Program-made: the position numbers and the translations under genes
Notes under the pieces: model-generated
Databases searched by the model: none
What the model was told of the DNA's origin: nothing
The model's input: the letters and a program-made list of their open reading frames with translations, nothing else
Shown: one piece after another, positions 7,121-15,451 of the stretch
Position numbering within the stretch: the stretch's first letter is position 1
Layout: the number at the start of each line of letters is the position of its first letter
From: Nannocystis sp. RBIL2
GTDB lineage: Bacteria; Myxococcota_A; Polyangia; Nannocystales; Nannocystaceae
Assembly: GCF_026626745.1 (NCBI RefSeq)
Contig: NZ_JAPNJW010000002.1
Span: 1,822,151 to 1,886,150 of the forward strand
Reading direction: 5' to 3'
DNA length: 64,000 nt

Positions 7121-8872
7121 GTGCACTCAGCGCTGATCATCGACGCGGACGGCAAGACCCCGGCAACCCTGAAGAACATCCTGGCCCCCTACGGCTTCGA
7201 GTTCACCATCACCGAGAACGGGCCCGAGGCTGTCAACGTCGCGCGTCAGGCGGCGCCGGACATCATCTTTTTGCGCGCCGAGCTGCCGCTGACCTCCGGC
7301 TTCTCGGTGTGCAACCGCCTGCGGCGGCACGAGGACACCAAGCGCATCCCGCTCATCATGTACTCCTCGAACGTCAGCGACGACGTGTTCGAGCAGCACC
7401 GCAACCTCAAGACCCACGCCGACGACTACCTGCGCCTGCCGCTCGACGAGTCGCGCCTGGTCGCCGCCATCCGCCCCGTCCTGCCGATCGGCGAGGCCAA
7501 GCCCGACAACGCCCCCGGGGCGGGGGCCGGCGCGCCCCAGCCGGCCAAGCCGGCCCGCGCCGGTCGGTCGAAAGAGCGCCTCGAGGTCGAGCTGCGCGAC
7601 GCGCCCCCGCGCGCCGGCGACAACCGCCACGCCTTCGAGCAGGAGTTCCAGGACGGCTTCAGCGCGCTCCAGGACGAGCCCTCGTCGGCCATCCCGCGCG
7701 AGGGCTCGGGCGCTGTGCCGCCGCCCGACGGCGAGATGTCCGACGCCTCCATGGCCGTCGGCGGCTTCAAGGCCCAGCGCGAGGTGTTGCAGCTGAAGAG
7801 CCAGCTCAACGCGCGCAGCCGCGAGATCCTGACGCTCAAGGACGAGCTCGCGTCGCGCGAGCGCAACATCGTCGACGCCAAGAAGCTCCAGCGCGAGCTG
7901 CAGGCCCAGATCGGCGAGCTCGAGAACCAGGTCCTCGCCGCCCAGGAGCAGATCCTGTCGTCGCGCGAGAACATCGAGGCCGCGGTGCGCGACAAGCAGA
8001 CCGCGCTCAAGCGCGAGGAGGGCGTCAAGACCCGCCTCGAGGTCACGCAGAAGAAGCTCAAGGAGACCGAGACCGAGTTCGCGGCCTTCCGCGCCCAGAC
8101 CGCCCAGGACCGCGACAAGGCCGCCATCGCCCTCGCCGAGGCCCAGCAGCGCCTGGAGATGCAGACCGGCATGCTCGCCGATCTCGAGAACGAGCGCGAC
8201 CGCCTCACCAGCCAGCTCGTCGAGTCGAACGGCCAGGTCTCCAGCCTCGTCGACGGCTTCGAGAGCGCGCGCAAGAGCGTCGCCGGCCTCGAGTCGCAGC
8301 TCGAGAACCACCGCCAGGAGATGGAGCGCGCCCTCGCCGACGCCGAGACCGAGCGGGTCGCCTCCCTCGAGTCGCTCGCGCGCCAGCACCACGCCGAGCT
8401 CGACGAGCGCGAGGAGGACCACCGCGCCGCCGTCGCGCAGCTGCAGAACCAACTCAACAGCCTGCGCGAGCAGAGCCAGCAGGAGCGCGAGCGCATGTCG
8501 CAGGCGCTGATGGAGACCGAGGAGAACGCCCGCCTGCAGGTCAGCCAGCTGACGCAGACGCTGGCCGCCACCGAGGAGGCGGCGCGGCGGGAGATCCAGC
8601 AGCTGCAACAGACGCTCGCGCAGGCCGAGGAGACCACGCGCGGCGAGCTCGGCTCGCTGCAGGCGGCGCTGGCCGAGAGCCGCGCCCAAGCCGACGACGC
8701 CGCCGCCGACAACAACCGTCGGATCGCCGGCCTCGAGCACCAGGTCGACGAGCTCGGCGCTCAGCTCGACCGCGCCGAGACCCTGCTCGCCCGCCGCCGC
8801 GACGCCGCCCAGCGCGCCCAGCAGGCCCTCGCCGTCGGCCTCAAGCTGCTCGAGGACGACGACCAGACATGA
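7121..8872 (+). CDS. FrzS-like pseudo-receiver/coiled-coil protein
   Basis: A 583-residue protein starting at GTG 7121 (TTG 7112 is an alternative). Residues 1-125 are a receiver-like domain lacking the phospho-acceptor Asp (IIFLRAELPLTSGF). Its FEQHRNLKTHADDYLRLPLDE stretch resembles the corresponding helix of Myxococcus xanthus FrzS. A Pro/Ala-rich linker follows (about 125-200), then a long Glu/Gln/Leu heptad-rich coiled coil from about 215 to the end. FrzS moves between cell poles and supports type IV pilus-dependent social motility. A similar polarity or motility role is an inference from architecture. No pilus or frz genes are visible nearby. Remote homology to other coiled-coil polarity factors is possible. 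Confidence 0.65.
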   Translation: MHSALIIDADGKTPATLKNILAPYGFEFTITENGPEAVNVARQAAPDIIFLRAELPLTSGFSVCNRLRRHEDTKRIPLIMYSSNVSDDVFEQHRNLKTHADDYLRLPLDESRLVAAIRPVLPIGEAKPDNAPGAGAGAPQPAKPARAGRSKERLEVELRDAPPRAGDNRHAFEQEFQDGFSALQDEPSSAIPREGSGAVPPPDGEMSDASMAVGGFKAQREVLQLKSQLNARSREILTLKDELASRERNIVDAKKLQRELQAQIGELENQVLAAQEQILSSRENIEAAVRDKQTALKREEGVKTRLEVTQKKLKETETEFAAFRAQTAQDRDKAAIALAEAQQRLEMQTGMLADLENERDRLTSQLVESNGQVSSLVDGFESARKSVAGLESQLENHRQEMERALADAETERVASLESLARQHHAELDEREEDHRAAVAQLQNQLNSLREQSQQERERMSQALMETEENARLQVSQLTQTLAATEEAARREIQQLQQTLAQAEETTRGELGSLQAALAESRAQADDAAADNNRRIAGLEHQVDELGAQLDRAETLLARRRDAAQRAQQALAVGLKLLEDDDQT

Positions 8873-8900
8873 CCTGTCCTGAAGGCCATCTTCAAGGAAC
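8873..8900. repeat. 14-bp repeat family, 2 units (supplies RBS of hflX)
   Basis: Units at 8873 (CCTGTCC) and 8887 (CATCTTC) fill the gap directly after the FrzS-like stop. The second unit contains AAGGAA, the best Shine-Dalgarno for the GTG at 8907. Confidence 0.6.
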
Positions 8901-8906
8901 GCCCGC

Positions 8907-10652
8907 GTGAGCGCCGACCGCCTCCACGGAGACACCGCCAACCTCAAGAGCAGCCAGTCGCGCGCGCTGCAGCGCCTCGGCGAGCGTCGCGTGCCCGCCG
9001 ATCGCGTCGTCTCGGCCGCGCTCGCCCGCGACCTGCTCGACCTCTCGCACCAGCTCGGGCGCCAGCTCGGCCTCTTCATCGACCGCCGCGGTCAGGTCGA
9101 GGCGGTCATCCTCGGCGACGCGCACAGCCTCAGCCTGCCGGAGTTCGCCCGCGTCCGCGGCGCGCTCGGCCGCCTCCGCGGCATCCGCCTGATCGTCACC
9201 CACCTGGTGCCCGACCCGCTCACGCGCGAGGAGCTGGCCGACCTCGCCAAGCTGCGCCTCGACCTCGTCGCCGCCGTCCACCGCGGCCCCGCCGGCATCC
9301 AACTCGACCTCGCCAGCCTCACCCCGGCCCCGCCCCGCGCCGCCGAGGTGTTCACGATCCGCACCTGGCCGCGCGTCCCTGTCTCGACGCTCAGCCCCGA
9401 CCTGTCGACGCGACCGGACGAGCAGACCCCGCCGCCGCCCGGCGCGCCCGACCTCCCGATCGACTTCACCGGCTTCATCCGCGAGCTCGAGGCCCGGCTG
9501 GTCGCCGCCACCACCGACGCGCGGGCCGAGGCGCGCGGCACCAAGGCCACCGCGCTGGTGGTCCACGGCGGCGGCTCCGAGGTCCCGGCGCGGATCGCCG
9601 AGCTGCGCGAGCTGTGCCGCACCGCCGGCATCCAGCTGATGGACCTCGTGACCCAGCGGCGCCCGCAGCCCGACCCGCGCACCTTCTTCGGCCAGGGCAA
9701 GCTGCGCGAGGTCATCGTCCGCGCGCTCGAGCAGGACTGCGAGCTGCTGATCTGCGACCCCGACCTCACCCCCTCGCAGGCGCACGCGATCGCCGAGGAG
9801 ACCGAGCTCAAGGTCATCGACCGCACCACGCTGATCCTCGACATCTTCGCCCAGCACGCCCGCAGCGCCGACGGCAAGCTGCAGGTCGAGCTGGCCCAGC
9901 TGCGCTACATGCTGCCGCGCATGGTCGGCAAGGGCACCGCGATGTCGCGGCTGGCCGGCGGCATCGGCGGGCGCGGCCCTGGCGAGACCAAGCTCGAGAT
10001 CGATCGCCGCCGCGCCAAGGAGCGCATCAACGCCCTCACCCGCCGCCTCGACGAGCTGCGCCAGCGTCGCGACCAGCGCCGCGCCCTCCGCCGCAGCACC
10101 AACGTCCCGGTGGTAGCGATCGTCGGCTACACCAACGCCGGCAAGTCGAGCCTGCTCAACACCGTGACCCAGAGCGAGGTCCTGGCCGAGAACAAGCTGT
10201 TCGCCACCCTCGACCCCACGGTCCGGCGGATCCGCTTCCCCGAGGACCGCGAGGTCGTCCTGCTCGACACCGTCGGCTTCATCCGCGACCTCCCGCCCGC
10301 GCTGCTGCAGGCGTTCAGCGCCACCCTCGAGGAGGTCGCCGACGCCGACCTGCTGCTGCTCGTCGTCGACGCCAGCGACCCCGATCGCGACCAGCAGCGC
10401 AGCGCCGTCGAGGCGATCCTCGGCGACCTCGGCGCCGGCAAGGTCCCGCGCCTGCTCGTCTTCAACAAGTGCGACCTCCTCGACGCCGAGGAGCTGGCGG
10501 TGCGCCGCGCCGAGGCCGGCCCCGACAGCTTCTTCATCACCGCGCTCGACCGTCGCAGCACCTTCCCCTTGATGCAGGCGATCGAGAATCACCTGTGGGA
10601 GCGCGGCATGATCGAGCGGTCCCCCACGTTCCCGGGCGACGACGAGTCGTGA
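8907..10652 (+). CDS. hflX: GTPase HflX
   Basis: A 581-residue ribosome-associated GTPase. About 190 residues precede the standard HflX N-domain, which is recognisable at DLVTQRRPQPDPRTFFGQGK and is followed by the coiled linker (GPGETKLEIDRRRAKERI). The G domain begins near residue 403: G1 VGYTNAGKSSLL, G2 LFATLDPTVR, G3 DTVGFIRDLPP, G4 NKCDLL. HflX binds the 50S subunit and can split stalled ribosomes under stress. The N-terminal extension with a His/Arg-rich segment is seen in some proteobacterial homologues. A repeat pair at 9378-9398 falls in the linker between extension and core. GTG start at 8907 with AAGGAA in front. Confidence 0.95.
   Translation: MSADRLHGDTANLKSSQSRALQRLGERRVPADRVVSAALARDLLDLSHQLGRQLGLFIDRRGQVEAVILGDAHSLSLPEFARVRGALGRLRGIRLIVTHLVPDPLTREELADLAKLRLDLVAAVHRGPAGIQLDLASLTPAPPRAAEVFTIRTWPRVPVSTLSPDLSTRPDEQTPPPPGAPDLPIDFTGFIRELEARLVAATTDARAEARGTKATALVVHGGGSEVPARIAELRELCRTAGIQLMDLVTQRRPQPDPRTFFGQGKLREVIVRALEQDCELLICDPDLTPSQAHAIAEETELKVIDRTTLILDIFAQHARSADGKLQVELAQLRYMLPRMVGKGTAMSRLAGGIGGRGPGETKLEIDRRRAKERINALTRRLDELRQRRDQRRALRRSTNVPVVAIVGYTNAGKSSLLNTVTQSEVLAENKLFATLDPTVRRIRFPEDREVVLLDTVGFIRDLPPALLQAFSATLEEVADADLLLLVVDASDPDRDQQRSAVEAILGDLGAGKVPRLLVFNKCDLLDAEELAVRRAEAGPDSFFITALDRRSTFPLMQAIENHLWERGMIERSPTFPGDDES
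9378..9398. repeat. 14-bp repeat family, 2 units (hflX linker)
   Basis: Units at 9378 (CCTGTCT) and 9392 (CAGCCCC), in the Pro-rich linker ahead of the conserved HflX core. Confidence 0.5.
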
Positions 10653-10678
10653 CGCGCGCAGTGTGTCGCGAGCCCGGC

Positions 10679-10830
10679 GCCGGCCAGCGCTCTCCTGCAT
10701 CTCGCGAGTCGCAACGGGTCGTCGTGGGCCGCGCTACGGACCGCGAGTCCGTCGCCGGCCAGCGTCCCCCGCCTCTCTGCGTCTCGCGACTTGCAGCCGG
10801 TCGTCGTGACCCGCGCTCCCCGTCCCCTGC
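10679..10830. repeat. Imperfect 75-bp tandem duplication between hflX and uppP
   Basis: Two diverged copies, each starting GCCGGCCAGCG at 10679 and 10754 and sharing CTCGCGA, CGGTCGTCGTG and CCGCGCT blocks. With the flanks this makes up most of the 256-bp hflX-uppP gap; no gene is visible in it. Confidence 0.6.
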
Positions 10831-10863
10831 ATTCCGCGAGCCGCCCCGAGCCCAGCGGAATGC
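10829..10863 (+). terminator. Possible hairpin terminator after hflX
   Basis: A perfect 9-bp inverted repeat (GCATTCCGC ... GCGGAATGC) with a 17-nt loop. There is no T-run, so termination is only a possibility. Confidence 0.35.
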
Positions 10864-10908
10864 CGGGGCGCACCGCGACGTAACCGCCCCGATCGCCGCC
10901 TGATCGCC

Positions 10909-11991
10909 ATGTCCGCCCCCGACCTCAGCCTCGGCCTCGCCGCCCTCCTCGGCGCCCTCCAGGGCGTCGCCGAGTTCCTGCCGATCTCCTCGTCCGGCCA
11001 CCTCGCCCTGGCCGAGCGCGTCGCCGGCCTCGAAGCCGGCGCGGGCGGCCACTCCTTCAACATCGTCGTCCACGCCGGCACCTTGCTGGCCGTCCTGATC
11101 CACTACCGCGACGACCTGCTGGCGATCGCCCGCGGCGTGCTGCGTCCGGGACATGCTTCAAAGGACGTGCCCGATACGACAGGTGCTTCCGGACATGCCC
11201 CTTCGGACAGCTTCAACAGCGCGCGCGGAACGACAGACCACGCCGAATCTGTCCCTGTGGACAGCTTCCGCGCGGTCGCGGACAGCCCGCTGCCCGCCGC
11301 GCGCGAGGCGACCGACCCGGCAGGACATGTCCCTGCGGACAGCTCCGTCGCGCGGGGCGTGACCGACCCGGCCGGACATGTCCCTGCGGACAGCCACGGC
11401 CGTGCCGCCTCGGGCAGCTCGGCCACCGACGCGCGCGCCCTGTTCCTCGCGCTCGTGATCGGCACCTTGCCGCTGGCGGCCGCCCTGGCGCCCCCGGTCG
11501 AGGGCCTCGTCATCGCCACCGAGCACTACCCCAAGGCGATCGGCGTCTGCTTCCTCGTCACCGCGGCCATGCTCGGCTTCGCCGAGTGGCGCACGCGGCG
11601 GCAGCAGCGGCCGCAGGAGGTGCCGCGGCCGCTGCAGGCGCTGCTGATCGGCCTCGCCCAGCTCGTCGCCATCCTGCCCGGCATCTCGCGCAGCGGCTCG
11701 ACCATCGCCGCGGCCATGGCCCTCGGCCTCGGCCGCCTGCCCGCCGCCCGCTTCTCCTTCCTGCTGGCGATCCCCGCCATCCTCGGCGCCTCGCTCAAGG
11801 AGGCCATCGGCCTGATGAAGCACGGCCTGCCCGCCGCCGATCCGCTGGCCTTCATCGTCGGCTTCCTCGTCAGCTTCGTCGTCGGCGTCGCCACCCTGCG
11901 CGTCCTGCTGGTCCTGCTGGTCCGCGTCGGCGTCCTGCCCTTCGTGCCCTACCTGGTCGTCCTCGGCCTGGCCGTCCTCGCCCTCGGCTGA
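10909..11991 (+). CDS. uppP: Undecaprenyl-diphosphate phosphatase (UppP/BacA) with large loop insertion
   Basis: An integral membrane enzyme that dephosphorylates undecaprenyl diphosphate to recycle the lipid carrier for cell-wall synthesis. Both catalytic motifs are present: EFLPISSSGHL near residue 23 and LPGISRSGST near residue 260, with the expected series of membrane helices. The protein is 360 residues, compared with about 265-290 for the family. The excess is one polar block at residues about 81-175, in the loop after the second helix, rich in Ala/Ser/Asp/Thr/Pro. It is encoded largely by 14-bp repeat units and has TDPAGHVPADS twice. The flanking helices are intact, so the enzyme is probably functional with an inflated loop. 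Confidence 0.93.
   Translation: MSAPDLSLGLAALLGALQGVAEFLPISSSGHLALAERVAGLEAGAGGHSFNIVVHAGTLLAVLIHYRDDLLAIARGVLRPGHASKDVPDTTGASGHAPSDSFNSARGTTDHAESVPVDSFRAVADSPLPAAREATDPAGHVPADSSVARGVTDPAGHVPADSHGRAASGSSATDARALFLALVIGTLPLAAALAPPVEGLVIATEHYPKAIGVCFLVTAAMLGFAEWRTRRQQRPQEVPRPLQALLIGLAQLVAILPGISRSGSTIAAAMALGLGRLPAARFSFLLAIPAILGASLKEAIGLMKHGLPAADPLAFIVGFLVSFVVGVATLRVLLVLLVRVGVLPFVPYLVVLGLAVLALG
11152..11268. repeat. 14-bp repeat array in uppP loop, first block
   Basis: Units start at 11152 (CATGCTT), 11166 (CGTGCCC), 11180 (CAGGTGC), 11194 (CATGCCC) and 11208 (CAGCTTC) in exact register. A second pair at 11248/11262 includes the perfect hairpin CTGTCC-CTGT-GGACAG (11249-11264). Confidence 0.8.
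11310..11394. repeat. 34-bp direct repeat made of 14-bp units (uppP loop, second block)
   Basis: Two copies at 11310-11343 and 11361-11394 differ by one base. Each contains CATGTCC then CAG 14 bp later (11326/11340 and 11377/11391). They encode TDPAGHVPADS twice. Confidence 0.8.
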
Positions 11992-12174
11992 GCGCTCGCG
12001 CCGTCGCCGGGCGTGGAGGTCGTCGCCACGCTCGAGCTCGCGTCACGCCTCGAACGTCAAATCGCCGGCCTGCCGGTGCGCGCCTCTTCGACACTGCCGC
12101 CGAGCCCCGAGTCGCTGAGCGCGACGTCCGATCGCGGCGCGAGGACCCGACGGGCGCCTCGCTATCATCGCCTC

Positions 12175-12879
12175 ATGCCGCGCCGATCCGTCTGCGTCTC
12201 GCTCGCCCTGTTCGCCTGCGCCCCGAAGCCGCCCGCCGACACCGAGGGCGACGCGACCACCACCTCCACCGCGAGCAGCGACGGCGCGACCAGCACCTCG
12301 AGCGCTCCGACCACGACCTCTGCGACGAACACGGCGAGCACCACGACCATCACCGACACGTCGAGCAGCACCGAGCCCCCGGACCCCTCGACCGGCGCGC
12401 CCGAGGAGCTCCCGATAAGCGTCTACGTCGTCGAGCAGCGGCCCAGCGAGGCCAGCGGCGTCGACGGCCTCGAGCGCTGGCAACCCGATCCGTTCGCCGA
12501 GGGGTGCGAGGCCCTCGATCCCTGCGGCGGCGCGCCGACCCTGGGCAAGCTGAAGTGGTTCGTCGACGGCGAGTTCACCGACCCTTCCGCCATCCACATC
12601 GGCTCCCGGGTCGCGCTCCTCCTGCCGTTCGATCATCCGGGCTGCGCGCTGGCCTGCGGCTTCTACTGGAGCTCCGCGCTCGACGAGATCGAGGGCGGCG
12701 GCGGCGGCGGCACCCTCCCCGCCGACCTGCCGTGCCGCACCGCCGCCCAGGGCGTGTGGCTGGCGCTCGACTTCGGCCTCATCGTCCGCGGCGGCCCGCA
12801 CCAGGCGGCGCTGCGCCTCGAGGACCGCTGCGGCACCAGCAGCGAGGCCTGGTCGGTGACCTTCGAGCCGAAGCCGTGA
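12175..12879 (+). CDS. Thr/Ser-rich lipoprotein, unknown function
   Basis: A 234-residue protein with a lipoprotein signal (MPRRSVCVSLALFAC). A low-complexity Thr/Ser tether follows (about residues 20-75), then a compact domain with several Cys (EGCEALDPCGG, HPGCALACGFYW, DLPCRT, EDRCGTSS), probably disulfide-bonded in the periplasm or at the cell surface. The tether and Cys-rich style match the other lipoproteins of this window. I do not recognise the domain. It is convergent with queA across a gap made entirely of 14-bp repeats. Confidence 0.7.
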   Translation: MPRRSVCVSLALFACAPKPPADTEGDATTTSTASSDGATSTSSAPTTTSATNTASTTTITDTSSSTEPPDPSTGAPEELPISVYVVEQRPSEASGVDGLERWQPDPFAEGCEALDPCGGAPTLGKLKWFVDGEFTDPSAIHIGSRVALLLPFDHPGCALACGFYWSSALDEIEGGGGGGTLPADLPCRTAAQGVWLALDFGLIVRGGPHQAALRLEDRCGTSSEAWSVTFEPKP

Positions 12880-12954
12880 TGTCCGCGAAAACATGTCCTG
12901 GCGGGCATGCCCCTGAGGACATGTGCTCCAGGGCATGCCCCTTCGACCAGGCCT
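12878..12954. repeat. 14-bp repeat array, 6 units, between convergent genes
   Basis: Units start at 12878 (GATGTCC), 12892 (CATGTCC), 12906 (CATGCCC), 12920 (CATGTGC), 12934 (CATGCCC) and 12948 (CCAGGCC), each exactly 14 bp apart. They fill the whole space between the lipoprotein stop and the queA stop. Confidence 0.85.
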
Positions 12955-13997
12955 CACCGCGGCGCGTCCATGCGCGTGAGCAGCATGCAGTCGCCGTAGG
13001 AGTAGAAGCGGTAGCCCGCGGCCACCGCCTCGGCGTAGGCCGCCAGCACCCGCTCGCGCCCGCCGAGGCAGCAGACCAGCATCAGCAGCGAGCTGCGCGG
13101 CAGGTGGAAGTTGGTGACGATCGCGTCGACCACCCGGAACTCGAAGCCCGGCGCGATCACCAGGTCGGTGGCGCCGGAGAACGGCACCACGGTCCCGCCG
13201 CCGACGCGCGCCACCGCCTCGAGCGCGCGCGTGGCCGTGGTCCCGATCGCCACGACCGGACGCCCCTCCGCCTTGGCCGCGGCGATCCGGCCGGCCGCCG
13301 CCGCGTCGACCTCGATGCGCTCGGCGCCGACCTTGTGCTCGCGCACGTCCTCGGCCTCGAGCGGCAAGAACGTGCCCGGCCCGACGTGCAGGGTGACGCG
13401 CACGACGTCGAGCTGCGCCAGCACCTCGGGCTCCCAGTGCAGCCCGGCCGTCGGCGCGGCGACCGAGCCCGGCTGCGCGGCGTAGATCGTCTGATAGCGG
13501 CTCGCGTCGTCGGCGGTGGGCCCCTCGGGCCGCCGGATGTACGGCGGCAGCGGGACCTCGCCGCGGCTCTGCAGCGCGCCCATCCACTCGCCGGCCTCGA
13601 CCGCGAACACGCGCGCCCGCGGATCGATCACGTCGGGCTCGACGTAGCGAGCGGACCACTCGCCGCAGGTCACGACGTCGCCGGGCCGCAGCCGCTTGGC
13701 CCCGCGGACCCACGCGCGGAACGTCTGCCCGGGCTCGAGCCCCGGCCGCGGGTCGCACACCAGCAGCTCCAGCTCGCGCGTCCCGTGCAGCACCCGCAGC
13801 CGCGCCGGCACCACCCGCGAGTCGTTCACGACCACGAGCGCCCGCGGATCGAGGAAACGCGGCAGCTCACGCGCGTGGGCGTGGACCGGCGACCCCGCAT
13901 CACGCTGCACCAGCAGCCGGGCGTCACCGCGCCGCGCTGCCGGCGTCTGGGCGATCTGCTCGGGCGGCAACACGTAGTCGTAGCTGTCTGGACCCAT
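12954..13997 (-). CDS. queA: tRNA preQ1(34) S-adenosylmethionine ribosyltransferase-isomerase
   Basis: A 347-residue enzyme that transfers the ribose of SAM to preQ1 in tRNA to form epoxyqueuosine. Family hallmarks are present: YDYVLPPEQIAQTPA at the N-terminus, VVVNDSRVVPARL, PLPPYIRR, SVAAPTAGLHW, VTLHVGPGTF and the C-terminal TNFHLPRSSLLMLV. Length is normal. It starts at ATG 13997, divergent from the next exported-protein gene (67-bp gap). No other queuosine gene is in the window. Confidence 0.96.
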   Translation of the reverse strand: MGPDSYDYVLPPEQIAQTPAARRGDARLLVQRDAGSPVHAHARELPRFLDPRALVVVNDSRVVPARLRVLHGTRELELLVCDPRPGLEPGQTFRAWVRGAKRLRPGDVVTCGEWSARYVEPDVIDPRARVFAVEAGEWMGALQSRGEVPLPPYIRRPEGPTADDASRYQTIYAAQPGSVAAPTAGLHWEPEVLAQLDVVRVTLHVGPGTFLPLEAEDVREHKVGAERIEVDAAAAGRIAAAKAEGRPVVAIGTTATRALEAVARVGGGTVVPFSGATDLVIAPGFEFRVVDAIVTNFHLPRSSLLMLVCCLGGRERVLAAYAEAVAAGYRFYSYGDCMLLTRMDAPR

Positions 13998-14064
13998 AGA
14001 GACGCGCGGGTTTTGACACACCCGCGCCGCCGCGCACAAGTGGCCCCCACCGCGGCGAAGGTCC

Positions 14065-15441
14065 ATGCTCGCCGCAGTGTCCCCCCGCACGCTCGTCGCC
14101 GCCGCCTCCCTCGCCCTGCTCGCCCTGGCGCCCGCGCCCGCCCGCGGCGGCGAGTCGAGCGCCGAGCGCCTGCACCGCAAGGGCGTCCACTGCATGGAGG
14201 AGATCGAGCGCCGCGACTGCGCGATCGAGCACTTCGAAGAACTGCTCGACGAACGCACCGATCGCCGCGAGCTCGTCACCGACGGCCTGCTCCGCCTGGT
14301 CAAGCTGTACGAGAAGGAGGACCGCCCCGAGGACCTCAAGGCCGCGCTGCGCCGCTTCTGGGACGCCGGCAAGACCGACACCCGCCGCGGACACCTGCCC
14401 TACACCGCGCGGTTCCTGCCCAAGGACTTCGACGTCGTCTTCCACGCCCACATCCAGCGGCTCATGGCCTCGCCGCTGGCCCAGCAGCTCGACGAGATCG
14501 CCGAGTACGTCATGACCTGCGACCCGCATGTGCGGGCCCAGCTCGACGACCTGCGGATCTTCCGTAAGGCCCAGCGCAAGTCCAGAGAGACAGGTGTGAC
14601 TGTCCAAAAGGCCATGTCGGACGTCGTCGCCGAGGAGAAGAAGCGGACCGAGGCGTACAAGAAGCGGCGCGCGCAGGCCGAGGCCGAGGGCCGCCCGCGT
14701 CGGCCCGAGCCGGTGTTCGCCGACGCGACCTGCCAGGTCGCTCGCGCCCTCGGCGACGACACCGCGGCGGCCTGGACCCGCGGCGCGTTCGCCCTCGCGC
14801 ACGGCGACTTCCGCCGCTCCGCCGCGATCCTCGAGATCCCCGATCTCGCCGCCAAGCTCGCCGCCGCCACCAGCGCCGGACGACTCGTCGCCCGCGGGGA
14901 CGACACTTGGGCGCTCACCCCGCTGCGTTACCAGGGCCAGGAGGTCCTGCTGCGCGTGCTCGACACCGGCGAGTTGGTCGTCGCCCCGCCCGCGGTGATG
15001 ACGGAGATCGCCGCCAACTTCGCCCGCGGCAAGCGCACGCTGCCTCGCGAGGTCGACCGCCTCGTCGTCGGCACGCCGGTCGACGCCGGCTTCTTCGCCG
15101 TCGCCACCGAGGCCGCGGTGCAGGAGCTCGGCTTCGGCAACATGTCGAAGGGCCGCCGCGGTCTGCTGCAGATGCTCTTGCCGCGCCCCGAGGGCCTGCA
15201 GATGGCCGGCGTCGCCCACGAGTACTTCGGCTTCTTCCTCCGCATGCCGACCGACACCCCGCTCAAGGCCGGCGCGCTGGTCGGGGTGATCCAGCGGATG
15301 CTCGCCAACCAGGCCGCGTCGGACTCCGACAGCGCCGAGTTCCTGCGCCTGCTCGACGTGACTCAAGCCACGGACAAGCGCGCGCTGCTCCTCTCGTACG
15401 TCCTGTCGCGCCGGCAAATCGAGACGATCGTGCTGCAGTGA
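14065..15441 (+). CDS. Exported protein of unknown function
   Basis: A 458-residue protein with a clear signal peptide (LVAAASLALLALAPAPARGG). The mature part is mainly helical and charged; a Lys/Arg/Glu-rich stretch lies near residues 175-210. I do not recognise a family. It heads an apparent three-gene operon: the next start is 10 bp after its stop and the third gene overlaps the second. A 14-bp repeat run lies inside the charged helical part. A periplasmic or cell-envelope location is inferred. Confidence 0.65.
   Translation: MLAAVSPRTLVAAASLALLALAPAPARGGESSAERLHRKGVHCMEEIERRDCAIEHFEELLDERTDRRELVTDGLLRLVKLYEKEDRPEDLKAALRRFWDAGKTDTRRGHLPYTARFLPKDFDVVFHAHIQRLMASPLAQQLDEIAEYVMTCDPHVRAQLDDLRIFRKAQRKSRETGVTVQKAMSDVVAEEKKRTEAYKKRRAQAEAEGRPRRPEPVFADATCQVARALGDDTAAAWTRGAFALAHGDFRRSAAILEIPDLAAKLAAATSAGRLVARGDDTWALTPLRYQGQEVLLRVLDTGELVVAPPAVMTEIAANFARGKRTLPREVDRLVVGTPVDAGFFAVATEAAVQELGFGNMSKGRRGLLQMLLPRPEGLQMAGVAHEYFGFFLRMPTDTPLKAGALVGVIQRMLANQAASDSDSAEFLRLLDVTQATDKRALLLSYVLSRRQIETIVLQ
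14577..14619. repeat. 14-bp repeat family, 4 units (in exported-protein gene)
   Basis: Pairs at 14577/14591 (CAAGTCC, CAGGTGT) and 14599/14613 (ACTGTCC, CATGTCG). The two pairs are 8 bp out of register with each other. Confidence 0.55.
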
Positions 15442-15451
15442 GCGCCGAGGC

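Noticed and set aside
7127..9079. Long antisense open frame opposite the FrzS-like gene
   Set aside because: It is composed of Leu/Glu/Val runs mirroring the coiled-coil codons on the other strand; typical high-GC shadow.
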